Part shown: positions 7,068-16,520 of the stretch, piece after piece
Position numbering within the stretch: the first letter of the stretch is position 1
Layout of the letters: each line of letters opens with the position of its first letter
Assembly (NCBI RefSeq): GCF_001468465.1
Contig: NZ_LNSA01000005.1
Coordinates: 163,325-227,324 of the forward strand
Reading direction: 5' to 3'
Length of the DNA stretch: 64,000 nt
Source: Sphingopyxis sp. H115
GTDB lineage: Bacteria > Pseudomonadota > Alphaproteobacteria > Sphingomonadales > Sphingomonadaceae
Made by a program: the position numbers and the translations under genes
The notes under the pieces: model-generated
Seen by the model: the letters and a program-made list of their open reading frames with translations, nothing else
Databases searched by the model: none
Told to the model about the DNA's origin: nothing

Positions 7068-8086
7068 GCGACACGCTTTTCGGCTCCGATAATTCCGCAG
7101 GGCGTCGGCGCGCGATGCTGCGCACCGCGATGGGGCCGACCATCGCCGCAGCGCTGGCCGATCCGGTGGTCATCGAGATCATGGTGAACCCGGACGGCGT
7201 GTTGCGCCTTGATCGACTCGGCGAAGGCCGGATCGATACCGGCACCAAATATGAGCCCGCGCAGGTCGAGCGGATCATCCGCCTGGTTGCCAGCCACGCA
7301 CGGACAGAGGTTCATGGCAATGCGCCGATCGTGTCAGCCGAGCTGCCACCGCACGGCGAAGGCGCGGGCGAGCGGTTCGAGGGTATCCTGCCGCCGGTCA
7401 GCCTCGCGCCGTGCTTCTCGATCCGCAAGCCCGCGGCGCGCATCTACACTTTGCTCGACTATGTGCGGGACGGCATCATGCCCGCCGACACGGCGCGACT
7501 GCTGTCGATGGCCGTGGTCGAGCGCAAGAACATCCTGGTCGCGGGTGGCACCAGTTCGGGCAAGACGACGCTTGCCAACGCGCTGCTCGCCGAGATGGCG
7601 CACCTCGACGAACGCGTCATCATCATTGAAGACACGCGTGAGTTGCAATGCGCCGCGCCCGACGTGGTGGGGCTGCGCACGCGTACGATTGGCACTGCCG
7701 GAGCCGGCGGCGTCACGATGGCTGATCTTGTCCGCTCGACATTGCGGCTCCGCCCCGATCGCATCGTCGTTGGCGAGGTGCGCGGGCGCGAAGCGCTCGA
7801 CATGCTCAAAGCCTGGAACACCGGGCATCCGGGCGGCATCGCAACCGTCCACGCCAATTCGGCAGTGTCGGCGCTCTACCGGCTCGAGCAGCTCGTGCAG
7901 GAAAGCGTCGTCACCGTTCCGCGCCGGCTGATCGCCGACGCCATCGACATGATCGTGTTCATCGCCGGGCGCGGCCTCGCGCGCCGCGTCGACACGATCG
8001 CGCGCGTCGCCGGCCTCGATCCCGACGGCGGCTACGCCGTCCTCGACCTTACTCCCGACCACGCCCTCGAACCCCAAGGAGAATGA
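7064..8086 (+). CDS. trbB: P-type conjugative transfer ATPase TrbB (VirB11-like)
   Basis: 340 residues. This hexameric cytosolic ATPase powers pilus assembly and switching of the mating channel. The N-terminal half contains IMVNPDGVLRLDRLG. Walker A is GGTSSGKTT near residues 160-168, followed by IIIEDTRELQ (Asp box), LRPDRIVVGEVRG (Walker B region) and GGIATVHANS (His box), the standard VirB11/TrbB series. ATGA overlaps join it to the CopG gene upstream and trbC downstream. Length is normal and nothing is broken. Confidence 0.95.
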   Translation: MSDTLFGSDNSAGRRRAMLRTAMGPTIAAALADPVVIEIMVNPDGVLRLDRLGEGRIDTGTKYEPAQVERIIRLVASHARTEVHGNAPIVSAELPPHGEGAGERFEGILPPVSLAPCFSIRKPAARIYTLLDYVRDGIMPADTARLLSMAVVERKNILVAGGTSSGKTTLANALLAEMAHLDERVIIIEDTRELQCAAPDVVGLRTRTIGTAGAGGVTMADLVRSTLRLRPDRIVVGEVRGREALDMLKAWNTGHPGGIATVHANSAVSALYRLEQLVQESVVTVPRRLIADAIDMIVFIAGRGLARRVDTIARVAGLDPDGGYAVLDLTPDHALEPQGE

Positions 8087-8436
8087 CCATGCGCTTGTCC
8101 CGTATTCCTGCCCGTATTCCCGATCGTCGGAGCATCTTCCTCACCGGCGCCGCCATCGGCCTCGGGCTTGCGCTCGCCGCCACCGCGCAGGCCGCCGGCT
8201 CGGGCATGCCGTGGGAGGAACCGCTTCAGCAGGTCCTCGAATCGGTCCAGGGTCCTGTCGCCAAGATCGTCGCGGTGATCATCATCATCGTCACCGGTTT
8301 GACGCTCGCGTTCGGCGAGACGGCAGGCGGGTTCCGGCGCCTCATCCAGATCATCTTCGGCCTGTCGATCGCGTTTGCGGCGTCGAGCTTCTTCCTCAGC
8401 TTCTTCAGCTTCGGCGGCGGGGCGCTCATCTCGTGA
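8083..8436 (+). CDS. trbC: Conjugal transfer protein TrbC (pilin, VirB2-like)
   Basis: 117 residues. The signal region contains basic residues and a hydrophobic stretch, with likely cleavage near ATAQAAGSG. Two membrane helices follow (IVAVIIIIVTGLTLAFG and IIFGLSIAFAASSFFLSFF), the normal layout of a TrbC/VirB2 prepilin that becomes the conjugative pilus subunit. Start codons at 8083 and 8089 are both possible; 8083 is coupled to the trbB stop. The stop overlaps the GTG of trbD. Confidence 0.9.
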   Translation: MTMRLSRIPARIPDRRSIFLTGAAIGLGLALAATAQAAGSGMPWEEPLQQVLESVQGPVAKIVAVIIIIVTGLTLAFGETAGGFRRLIQIIFGLSIAFAASSFFLSFFSFGGGALIS

Positions 8437-8717
8437 ACGCGCCAAATTCCTATGGCGCCAGCCATATCGAGGGGTTCGAGGCGCCGATGCACCGCGCGCT
8501 TGCCGAGCCGATCCTGCTTGGCGGGGCGCCGCGAGCGATCGCGATCGTCAATGGTACGATCGCGGCCGCGCTCGGACTCGGTCTCCAGCAGTGGATCGCC
8601 GGGCTGGCCATGTGGGCGTTCGGGCACACTCTCGCGGTGTTCGCCGCCAAGCGCGATCCCGACTTCGCCCCGGTCCTTGTCCGCCACCTTCGCCAGAAGG
8701 GGCATCTGTCATGCTGA
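8433..8717 (+). CDS. trbD: Conjugal transfer protein TrbD (VirB3-like)
   Basis: 94 residues starting at a GTG (8433) that overlaps the trbC stop. It contains FEAPMHRALAEPILLGGAPR, the conserved TrbD/VirB3 N-terminus, then a membrane hairpin (about 36-66) and a short basic tail. TrbD is a small inner-membrane protein that works with the TrbE ATPase at the base of the channel. It overlaps trbE by 7 bp. Longer in-frame starts upstream lie inside trbC and are rejected. Confidence 0.9.
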   Translation: MNAPNSYGASHIEGFEAPMHRALAEPILLGGAPRAIAIVNGTIAAALGLGLQQWIAGLAMWAFGHTLAVFAAKRDPDFAPVLVRHLRQKGHLSC

Positions 8718-11179
8718 ATCTGCGCGAATACCGTCAGAAGGCCGACCGGCTCGCCGATCATCTTCCATGGGCGGCGCTTGTCGCGCCCGGCGTGGTGCTC
8801 AACAAGGACGGCAGCTTTTTGCGCGTCCTCAGGTTCCGCGGCCCCGATCTAGAATCCGCCACCGAAGCCGAGCTTGTCGCCGCCTGCGCGCGGGCGAACA
8901 ATGTCCTGAAGCGCTTCGGCTCGGGCTGGGCACTCCATTTCGAGGCCGAGCGGCGCGAAGCGCTGGGTTATCCCGACAGCAGCTTTCCCGATGCGGCGTC
9001 GTGGCTGGTCGATGAGGAACGGCGCGCGGCGTTCGAAAGCGCGGGCGCGCATTTCGAGAGCCGCTATTATCTGACGCTCACCCTCCTGCCTCCGCCCGAT
9101 CAGGCGGACACGGCGGGCCGAGCGCTGATCGAGCGCAGCGACGACGCGAAGGGCCGCGACTGGCGACAAGCGCTTGCCGGCTTCATCGCCGAGACGGATC
9201 GTGCGCTTGACCTGTTCAGAGGCTTCATGCCCGAGGTGCGCGCGCTCGGCGACAGCGAAATGCTGACCTTTCTCCACGGTGCGATCTCCGCGCGCCGCCA
9301 TGTCGTCGCCGTGCCCGAAACGCCCATCTATCTGGACGGGCTGCTCGCCGACACGCCGCTGACCGGCGGGCTCGAACCGATGCTCGGCGACGAGCATCTG
9401 CGGACGCTCACCATCCTCGGATTTCCGAACGCGAGCCGTCCCGGCATCCTCGACGGACTCAACCATGAGGATTTTGGCTATCGCTGGGTGACGCGCTTCA
9501 TTGCGCTCGACAAGACCGACGCAACCAAAGCGCTCACTCGCCTGCGGCGGCAGTGGTTCAACAAGCGCAAGTCGATCACCGCGCTGCTGCGCGAAGTCAT
9601 CTACAACCAGCCGGTCCAGCTTCTCGACAGCGATGCCGACAACAAGGTGGTCGATGCCGACCTCGCCTTGCAGGCGCTCGGCGGCGATCATGTCGCGTTC
9701 GGCTATCTGACGACGACGATCACCGTTGCCGATATCGACCGCGCCCGCGTCGAGGAAAAGGTCCGCGCGGTCGAGCGCATCGTCAACGGGCTCGGCTTCA
9801 CCTGCATCCGCGAGGGCATGAATGTGGTCGAGGCGTGGCTGTCGAGCCTGCCGGGCCATGTCTATGCGAACGTCCGGCAACCGATCGTCCACACCCTGAA
9901 TCTCGCGCATCTCATGCCGCTGTCCTCGGTATGGGCAGGACCGGCGCGTAATCCGCACCTCGACGGTCCGCCGCTGCTTTATGCGGAAACCAGCGGCTCG
10001 ACGCCGTTCCGTCTCAGCACGCATGTCGGCGACGTCGGTCATATGCTGATCGTCGGACCCACCGGGGCCGGAAAGTCGGTGCTGCTCGCAATGCTCGCGC
10101 TTCAGTTCCGGCGATATCCAGACTCCCAGGTCTATGTCTTCGACAAGGGATTTTCGGCGCGCGCGGCCGTGCTGGCGATGGGCGGCGCGCATCACGCGCT
10201 CGGGCTTGGCGGTGAGAGCGGTCATGCCGATGACGTGGGCGGGCGAACGATCGCCTTCCAGCCGCTGCGCCACATCGATCGCTCCAACGCACGCGCCTGG
10301 GCGACCGAATGGATCGGCGCGCTGCTCGCCCATGAGAAAGTACTGGTCACACCCGAGATCAAGGAGGCCGTCTGGTCGGCGCTCACCAATCTCGCGACCG
10401 CCCCGATCGAGGAACGCACGCTCACCGGCCTGTCGCTGCTGCTGCAATCGGCACCGCTGCGATCGGCGCTCGCGCCCTATACGCTCGAAGGATCGTTCGG
10501 CCGCCTGCTCGACGCCGCCGAAGACGATCTAGCGATCGCCGACGTGCAGTGCTTCGAGACTGAAGCGCTGATGGGGCAGGCGGGCGTCGTTGCGCCCGTG
10601 CTGACCTACCTGTTCCATCGTCTCGAGGAGCGCTTCACCGGGCGGCCGACGCTTCTCGTACTGGATGAAGCCTGGGTGTTCCTCGACCACCCGCTGTTCG
10701 CCGCGCGCATCCGTGAGTGGCTGAAGGTGCTGCGCAAGAAGAACGTCAGCGTCGTGTTCGCGACACAGAGCCTAGCCGATATCGCCGACAGCACGATCGC
10801 GCCGGCCATCATCGAAAGCTGTCCGCAGCGCATCTTGCTGCCCAATGATCGGGCGATCGAGCCGCAGGGCCAGACGGTCTACGTCCGCTTCGGTCTCAAC
10901 GCGCGCCAGATCGAACTGGTCAGCCGCGCGACGCCCAAGCGGCAATATTATCTGCAATCAGCGCGCGGCAACCGGCTGTTCGAGCTTGGGCTAGGCCCGA
11001 TCGCGCTGGCGTTGTGCGGCGCGTCCGATCCCGACAGCCAGAAGCGCATAGACGCGGTGCTGGCCGAAAAGGGCCAGGCCGACTTCGCCGCGACCTTTCT
11101 CTCCCAAGCCGGCCTCGATTGGGCGGCCGACCTGCTTGGGCGTCACCCTGCCGCCCGCCCCCCAGAAGACAAGGAGTAA
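8711..11179 (+). CDS. trbE: Conjugal transfer ATPase TrbE (VirB4-like)
   Basis: 822 residues from the ATG at 8711 (MLNLREYR). TrbE/VirB4 is the largest ATPase of the mating channel and is needed for pilus biogenesis and DNA passage. The N-terminal half is the CagE/TrbE/VirB family domain. Walker A is GPTGAGKS near residue 450 and Walker B is LLVLDEAW near 648, followed by VVFATQS. The frame is intact and of usual length. An AAGGAG just before the stop serves trbJ. Confidence 0.95.
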   Translation: MLNLREYRQKADRLADHLPWAALVAPGVVLNKDGSFLRVLRFRGPDLESATEAELVAACARANNVLKRFGSGWALHFEAERREALGYPDSSFPDAASWLVDEERRAAFESAGAHFESRYYLTLTLLPPPDQADTAGRALIERSDDAKGRDWRQALAGFIAETDRALDLFRGFMPEVRALGDSEMLTFLHGAISARRHVVAVPETPIYLDGLLADTPLTGGLEPMLGDEHLRTLTILGFPNASRPGILDGLNHEDFGYRWVTRFIALDKTDATKALTRLRRQWFNKRKSITALLREVIYNQPVQLLDSDADNKVVDADLALQALGGDHVAFGYLTTTITVADIDRARVEEKVRAVERIVNGLGFTCIREGMNVVEAWLSSLPGHVYANVRQPIVHTLNLAHLMPLSSVWAGPARNPHLDGPPLLYAETSGSTPFRLSTHVGDVGHMLIVGPTGAGKSVLLAMLALQFRRYPDSQVYVFDKGFSARAAVLAMGGAHHALGLGGESGHADDVGGRTIAFQPLRHIDRSNARAWATEWIGALLAHEKVLVTPEIKEAVWSALTNLATAPIEERTLTGLSLLLQSAPLRSALAPYTLEGSFGRLLDAAEDDLAIADVQCFETEALMGQAGVVAPVLTYLFHRLEERFTGRPTLLVLDEAWVFLDHPLFAARIREWLKVLRKKNVSVVFATQSLADIADSTIAPAIIESCPQRILLPNDRAIEPQGQTVYVRFGLNARQIELVSRATPKRQYYLQSARGNRLFELGLGPIALALCGASDPDSQKRIDAVLAEKGQADFAATFLSQAGLDWAADLLGRHPAARPPEDKE

Positions 11180-11185
11180 TTTCCC

Positions 11186-11938
11186 GTGCCCCGTATCCCT
11201 ATCCGCAAATATGCGTGCCTCTCCGCTCTCGCGCTCGGCGCCGTCGGCTCGCTCGGTATCGGCATCGCGTTGACCTCGACGCCCGTCGCGGCCCAGCTCA
11301 GTGTGTTCGATCCATCGAACTATTCGCAAAACCTGCTCACCGCCGCGCGCACGCTTGCCCAGATCAACAACCAGATCCAGAGTCTCCAGAACGAAGCGCA
11401 GATGCTGATCAACCAGGGCAAGAACCTGTCCCGGATCGATTTCCCGCAACTTCAGGAGCTTCGCCAGCGCCTCCAGCAGATCGACCAGCTCATGGGCCAG
11501 GCGCAGGGCGTCGACTTCCGCATCGATCAGCTCGACGAGCGCTTCCGCCAGCTCTACCCGCAGGAGTTCGATCAGGTGTTCCGCCGCGATCAGCGTGTGG
11601 CTCGCGCACGCGATCAACTCGATACCGCGATGTCCGCGTTTCGCCAGACGATGGGGGTCCAGAACCGCATCGTCGACAACGTACGGAGCGACACGCAGGC
11701 GCTCGCCGACATCGTCGCGCGCAGCCAGGGCGCGGAAGGCTCGCTTCAGGCGCAGCAGGCCACGAACCAGCTTCTCGCGCTCACCGCCAAGCAGCAGCTC
11801 CAGCTTCAGCAAATGATGGCGGCGCAGTTCCGGGCGGAATCGGTCGAGCAGGCGCAGCGGGGCCAGATCGCGCGCGAGGCACGCGAGTCGACGCGCCGCT
11901 TCCTCGGCGACGGCAAGGCTTACACGCCACGCCAATGA
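11186..11938 (+). CDS. trbJ: P-type conjugative transfer protein TrbJ (VirB5-like)
   Basis: 250 residues with a GTG start at 11186, preceded by AAGGAG at 9 bp spacing. A signal peptide of about 37 residues ends near TPVAAQ. The mature protein is strongly Gln-rich and helical (LAQINNQIQSLQNEAQMLI, then repeated QQ segments), typical of TrbJ/VirB5 pilus-tip or periplasmic assembly factors. It follows trbE directly. The usual small trbK entry-exclusion gene is not visible in the 136 bp before trbL. Confidence 0.9.
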   Translation: MPRIPIRKYACLSALALGAVGSLGIGIALTSTPVAAQLSVFDPSNYSQNLLTAARTLAQINNQIQSLQNEAQMLINQGKNLSRIDFPQLQELRQRLQQIDQLMGQAQGVDFRIDQLDERFRQLYPQEFDQVFRRDQRVARARDQLDTAMSAFRQTMGVQNRIVDNVRSDTQALADIVARSQGAEGSLQAQQATNQLLALTAKQQLQLQQMMAAQFRAESVEQAQRGQIAREARESTRRFLGDGKAYTPRQ

Positions 11939-12074
11939 GCTGAGGCAGGCGAGGACCGCGCCCCCAGCTCCCCCCGGGTCCGAACCTGTCTCGTCGCGGG
12001 GGCCGTAGGGCTTGCCCCTCTCATGGCCGCCGGTCCCCGCGACACCTTTCAACTTCAAGCAGGAACCCGCCCAT

Positions 12075-13382
12075 ATGGATGACCTGAATGTCATCGATCA
12101 GTTCATGGAGGCCTTCGCCTCCTACATCGACAGCGGGTTCGGCCTGTTGGGCGGTGACGTCGGTTTCCTGACCACGATCCTGATCGGCATCGACATCACG
12201 CTCGCCGGGCTGTTCTGGGCGCTCGGCGGCGAAGACGACGTCATCGCCAAGTTCCTCAAAAAGATCCTCTATGTCGGCGTCTTCGCCCTGATCCTCAACA
12301 GCTTCTCGACACTGTCCGATATCATCTTTCGCAGCTTCGCCGGCCTCGGCCTCACCGCAGGGGGCAGCGCGATTACGGCTGACGATTTATTGCGACCCGG
12401 CAAGCTGGCCGGGACCGGCTTCGAGGCAGCATGGCCGCTCCTCGAGCAGGCGAAGGAGTTGGTTGGCCCGATCGCCTTCTTCGACAATTTCATCGAGATC
12501 GCCGTGCTGGTGATCGCCTGGGTCGTCGTCATCGCCGCCTTTTTCATCCTCGCGATCCAGCTTTTCATCACAATCCTCGAATTCAAGCTTACTTCGCTCG
12601 CCGGCTTCGTGCTCGTGCCCTTTGCGCTGTGGAACCGCACGTCGTTCCTCGCCGAACGGGTGCTCGGGAACGTCGTCAGTTCGGGCATCAAGGTCATGGT
12701 GCTCGCGGTCATCGTCGGCATCGGCTCTAACTATTTCGCCGACTTCACCAGTGCGATCACCGGCGACGAGGTGTCGATCGAACAGGCCGTGTCGCTGATG
12801 CTCGCGAGCCTCGCGATCTTTGGCCTCTCCATCTTCGGCCCGGGAATCGCATCCGGCCTCGTCGCCGGCGCGCCGCAGCTCGGCGCCGGATCGGTGATCG
12901 CCACTACCGTGCTTGCCGGCGGAGGTCTTGCGATGGCAGGCGCTGGCGCCGTCGGCGCGGCACGCGGTCTCGCGGGGGCCGGTCTCGGCGCGATCCGCGC
13001 CGGTACATCGATGGGGTCTGCCGCATCCACTGCCTACAAGCTCGGGCAGGAAACCTCGGGCTCGACCAGCGTCGGCGCGGGCCTCGGCGGCGTTGCGACC
13101 GCCATGCGCGGCGCGGCTGCCAACCGGATGAGCGGCGGTCTCGGCGTTAGCGCTGCCGCCGATCGTGGGCAGCGCGCCGCATGGGAAGCAGGAAGCACCC
13201 GTGCCGGCGGCGCCGCCCCCGCAGCCGCGCCGATAGGCGCAGCTGAAGGAACACCCGCCTGGGCGCAGAAGCTTCATGCCAGCCAGAATGCTCGCCACCG
13301 CCGCCAGATGGCGATCCACGCAATCCAGGGCGGCGACCGCGGCGGCGCTGGCGCCACTCCAGACATCAAGGAAAGGGACTGA
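12075..13382 (+). CDS. trbL: P-type conjugative transfer protein TrbL (VirB6-like)
   Basis: 435 residues from the ATG at 12075 (MDDLNVIDQF), with AGGAA at 9 bp spacing; in-frame upstream codons have poor context. It is a polytopic inner-membrane protein: about six to seven hydrophobic helices lie between residues 20 and 270. A Gly/Ala-rich tail with low-complexity runs follows, and a basic end. TrbL forms part of the DNA passage through the inner membrane. It sits 3 bp before trbF. Confidence 0.9.
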   Translation: MDDLNVIDQFMEAFASYIDSGFGLLGGDVGFLTTILIGIDITLAGLFWALGGEDDVIAKFLKKILYVGVFALILNSFSTLSDIIFRSFAGLGLTAGGSAITADDLLRPGKLAGTGFEAAWPLLEQAKELVGPIAFFDNFIEIAVLVIAWVVVIAAFFILAIQLFITILEFKLTSLAGFVLVPFALWNRTSFLAERVLGNVVSSGIKVMVLAVIVGIGSNYFADFTSAITGDEVSIEQAVSLMLASLAIFGLSIFGPGIASGLVAGAPQLGAGSVIATTVLAGGGLAMAGAGAVGAARGLAGAGLGAIRAGTSMGSAASTAYKLGQETSGSTSVGAGLGGVATAMRGAAANRMSGGLGVSAAADRGQRAAWEAGSTRAGGAAPAAAPIGAAEGTPAWAQKLHASQNARHRRQMAIHAIQGGDRGGAGATPDIKERD

Positions 13383-13385
13383 GCG

Positions 13386-14228
13386 ATGAAATTTCGACGC
13401 GCATTGCAGCGCTATGGGCGAACGCCCGAACCCGAGACACCCTACCAACGAGCGGGCCAGCTTTGGGATGAGCGTATCGGCTCGGCTCGCGCACAGGCGA
13501 AGAACTGGCGGCTGATGGCCTTCGGCGGCCTGTTCCTGACCACTGGTCTGTCGGGCGCGCTGGTCTGGCAATCGATGCAAAGCCGCGTCGTGCCCTATGT
13601 GGTCGAGGTCGATGCACTCGGGCAAGCACAGGCCGTCGCGCCTGCCGCCAAGGACTATCGGCCGACCGATCCGCAGATCGCATGGTTCCTCGGCCGGTTC
13701 ATCACCGGCGTTCGAGCGCGCTCGCTCGATCCGGTATTGATGCGTGAAAACTGGCTATCAGCCTATGATTTCGCGACCGAACGTGCGTCACTGTTCCTCG
13801 GCGAATATGCCCGCACCTCCAATCCGTTCGCCGATGTCGGGCGCAAGACGGTTTCGGTGCAGGTGACGAGCGTCGTCCGCGCGTCGGATACGAGCTTCCA
13901 GGTCAAATGGACCGAGCAGCAATATGAGCGGGGAAGCCTCGCCAGCACGTCACGCTGGACGGCGATGCTCACGGTGAAGATCAAGCCGCCGCGCTTGGCC
14001 GATGTGCTCCGAAAAAACCCGCTCGGTCTCTATGTTGACGCGATCGACTGGAGCCGCGAACTGGAAACGCCTCAGGACCGGCCGCCTTCGCCGCAACCAT
14101 CGGCCGTGCCCGATCCCGCACAATCACTCCCGGTCGCGCCGCCCACCGACATTCCGCTGGGCTCGCCGCTCGATCCGACCCTTGCTCAACCCGCAGCCGC
14201 ACCATCCCCCGAAAGGACCGACCAATGA
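13386..14228 (+). CDS. trbF: Conjugal transfer protein TrbF (VirB8-like)
   Basis: 280 residues. A short cytosolic N-terminus with YQRAGQLWDERIG, the family signature, precedes one membrane helix (about 43-60). A periplasmic VirB8-type domain containing VVPYVVEVDALGQ follows. The last ~45 residues are Pro-rich (QDRPPSPQPSAVPDPAQS). TrbF links inner-membrane parts to the TrbG/TrbI core. It overlaps trbG by 4 bp. Confidence 0.9.
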   Translation: MKFRRALQRYGRTPEPETPYQRAGQLWDERIGSARAQAKNWRLMAFGGLFLTTGLSGALVWQSMQSRVVPYVVEVDALGQAQAVAPAAKDYRPTDPQIAWFLGRFITGVRARSLDPVLMRENWLSAYDFATERASLFLGEYARTSNPFADVGRKTVSVQVTSVVRASDTSFQVKWTEQQYERGSLASTSRWTAMLTVKIKPPRLADVLRKNPLGLYVDAIDWSRELETPQDRPPSPQPSAVPDPAQSLPVAPPTDIPLGSPLDPTLAQPAAAPSPERTDQ

Positions 14229-15076
14229 TCCGTGCCCTCATCCTGGCGGCGAGCGCGATGGCGCTTGCCATGGGCGTCGCTGCGCAGAGCCGCGAACCCG
14301 CGTCACCCACCGCGCGCGTCACTGCCGCCAACCGGGCGGCACTGCGCGAGCCGTCGAGCGCGGGATATATATATGCCGTCCAGGTCTATCCCTGGGCGGA
14401 AGGCGTGCTCTACCGGCTCTATGCCGCGCCCGAGCGCATCACCGACATTGCCTTGCAGCCGGGCGAAACGATTGTGTCCGTCGCCGCCGGCGACACCGTG
14501 CGCTGGACTGTCGGCGATACCACCAGCGGCATCGGCGAAAGCAAGCGCGTGCACATCCTCGTCAAGCCGTTTTCGGCGGGCCTACGCACAAACCTTGTCA
14601 TTGCTACCGATCGCCGGACCTACCATCTCCAGCTCGAAAGCACGCCCGCGACCGCGATGGCGGCGATCTCCTGGACCTATCCACATGACGAGCTGATCGC
14701 GCTCCGGCGTCAGCGCGATGCAGCCGTGGCGGCGACGCCGATCGCGTCGGGCCTCTCGGTCGAAAGCCTCAACTTCAACTATGCGATCTCGGGCGACAAG
14801 CCGGCCTGGCGGCCGCTGCGCGCGTTCGACGATGGGCGGCAGACCTACATCGAGTTCTCGCCTGCGATCGCCGTGGGTGAGGCGCCCCCGCTGTTCGTGA
14901 TTGGCGAGGATGGCGAGGCCCAGCTCGTCAACTATCGCGTCGCCGGCCGCTATTATGTGGTCGACCGCCTGTTCGGTGTCGCCGAGCTGCGCCTTGGCGG
15001 CAAGAAACAGCAGATTGTCCGTATCACCGCCGCCCAGCCGAAGAGCCGGCAGCGCAAGGCCGGGAGGGGCGCGTGA
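14225..15076 (+). CDS. trbG: P-type conjugative transfer protein TrbG (VirB9-like)
   Basis: 283 residues with a signal peptide (cleavage near GVAAQS). It contains the VirB9/CagX pattern: VYPWAEGVLYRLYAAPERIT, then TNLVIATDRRTYHLQL, and near the end the conserved NYRVAGRYYVVDRLF segment. TrbG is part of the outer-membrane core complex with TrbI. It overlaps both trbF and trbI by 4 bp. Confidence 0.9.
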   Translation: MIRALILAASAMALAMGVAAQSREPASPTARVTAANRAALREPSSAGYIYAVQVYPWAEGVLYRLYAAPERITDIALQPGETIVSVAAGDTVRWTVGDTTSGIGESKRVHILVKPFSAGLRTNLVIATDRRTYHLQLESTPATAMAAISWTYPHDELIALRRQRDAAVAATPIASGLSVESLNFNYAISGDKPAWRPLRAFDDGRQTYIEFSPAIAVGEAPPLFVIGEDGEAQLVNYRVAGRYYVVDRLFGVAELRLGGKKQQIVRITAAQPKSRQRKAGRGA

Positions 15077-16311
15077 CCGATCCAACCGCTTCTTCCGCGC
15101 CGATCGCGGCGCCCAAAGCCGACCCCGAAACGCTCGTTCTGCGCGCGGCGCCGGGCCGCGTCACCCGTTTTCGCCGCGGTGCGATCGTCGCCATCGCTGC
15201 CGCCGGCTCGACCGCGATCATCGGCGTCGCCTGGCTGGCGCTCAAGCCCGCGACCCTGAGCCTGATCGCACGAAGCGATGAAAAGCTGGTTGGCGCGAAG
15301 GCGCCGCCTGATGCGCTCGCGGGCGCGCCGACGAGCTATGGCGACGTGCCGAAGCTCGGGCTACCGCTTCCCGGTGATCTCGGGCGGCCGATCCTCGAGC
15401 GCCAGCGGCAGCTTGGCGGGATGGTTCCCCCTGACCCCGCTGCCGATGCGGTGAGCCGGGCCGCGCAGGAAGCCGAAGCCGAGCGCCAGCGCATCGCCGC
15501 TGAGCAGAAGGCCGCACGCGAGTCTGGCGTCATGCTGCAATTGGCGGGCGGCGGTCGCGCCGCCGCCCCTGCACCGGTGACTACCGATGCAAGTGTTCCG
15601 CCAGCATCGGCCGAGACTGCCAAGCCGCTCCTCGACCCTGACCGAGATCCTAACGCCCAGGGGCGCAAGAACGAATTGGTCGGCCACGCCAATCGCGACG
15701 ACGACATCAATCCGCACGCGCTGGCGCAGTCCGTATCGCCTTGGACCTTGCAGGCCGGCAGCATCATTGCCGCGAGCCTCATAACCGGGCTCAACTCGGA
15801 TCTTCCCGGGCTCGTCACCGCGCAGATCACGGAGAACGTCTATGACAGTGTGACCGGGCGCGGTCTGCTCATTCCGCAAGGATCGCGGCTGATCGGCAGC
15901 TACGACAGCGTTGTAGCGTTTGGGCAGAGCCGTGCGCTGGTCGTCTGGCAGCGGATTATCCTGCCCGACGGCTCGTCGATTCGTATCGACAATGTGCCGG
16001 CGACCGATACGCAGGGCTATGCGGGTCTGTCCGACCGGATCGACCGGCATACTTGGCAACTTCTGAAGGGCGTCGCCCTGTCGACACTGCTGGGCGTCGG
16101 CACTGAATTGAGCTTCGGCAGCACCGAAAGCGACCTTGTCCGGGCGATCCGCGAGTCAGCGCAGCAGAGCGGCGCGCGCGCCGGCGATCAGCTCGTCACG
16201 CGCAATCTCAATATCCAGCCGACCTTGCGCGTGCGTCCCGGCTGGCCGCTACGGGTGGTCGTGCACAAAGACATCATATTGCCCGGACCCTGGGGAGGCC
16301 GTCATGGCTGA
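15073..16311 (+). CDS. trbI: Conjugal transfer protein TrbI (VirB10-like)
   Basis: 412 residues from a GTG at 15073 that overlaps the trbG stop and has GGGAGG upstream. One inner-membrane helix (about 37-57) is followed by a Pro/Ala-rich periplasmic linker. The conserved C-terminal VirB10 domain carries LQAGSIIAASLITGLNSDLP, GRGLLIPQGSRLIGSYDS and the final RPGWPLRVVVHKDI. TrbI spans both membranes and senses ATPase activity in related systems. Its stop overlaps the DUF2274 gene start. Confidence 0.95.
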   Translation: MTDPTASSAPIAAPKADPETLVLRAAPGRVTRFRRGAIVAIAAAGSTAIIGVAWLALKPATLSLIARSDEKLVGAKAPPDALAGAPTSYGDVPKLGLPLPGDLGRPILERQRQLGGMVPPDPAADAVSRAAQEAEAERQRIAAEQKAARESGVMLQLAGGGRAAAPAPVTTDASVPPASAETAKPLLDPDRDPNAQGRKNELVGHANRDDDINPHALAQSVSPWTLQAGSIIAASLITGLNSDLPGLVTAQITENVYDSVTGRGLLIPQGSRLIGSYDSVVAFGQSRALVVWQRIILPDGSSIRIDNVPATDTQGYAGLSDRIDRHTWQLLKGVALSTLLGVGTELSFGSTESDLVRAIRESAQQSGARAGDQLVTRNLNIQPTLRVRPGWPLRVVVHKDIILPGPWGGRHG

Positions 16312-16516
16312 TTTGAAGCTGCCAAGGCTGCCCGATCGGACGCCGGCTAAGATCACGATCAACGTCATGCCGGATCTCATCGAAGCGCTGAACGACTACG
16401 CCGAGGCCTATGAGGCGGCCTACGGCCGACGCGAGTCCGTACCGGACCTCATTCCATTCATGCTTAGCGGCTTCCTGGCGAGCGACCGCTCGTTCAGCCG
16501 GGCACGTAAGAAATAG
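16304..16516 (+). CDS. DUF2274-type small protein downstream of trbI
   Basis: 70 residues from the ATG at 16304, with GGGGAGG just upstream and overlapping trbI by 8 bp. The pattern LPDRTPAKITINVMPDLIEALNDYAEAY is that of the small DUF2274 proteins regularly found after trbI in Alphaproteobacterial integrative elements. No biochemical role is established to my knowledge. The acidic-helical character and position suggest a regulatory or assembly accessory of transfer. Confidence 0.8.
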   Translation: MADLKLPRLPDRTPAKITINVMPDLIEALNDYAEAYEAAYGRRESVPDLIPFMLSGFLASDRSFSRARKK

Positions 16517-16520
16517 TCCG

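Noticed and set aside
8849..10447. A 532-codon minus-strand frame opposite trbE
   Set aside because: Shadow of trbE; no start context and no recognisable domain.
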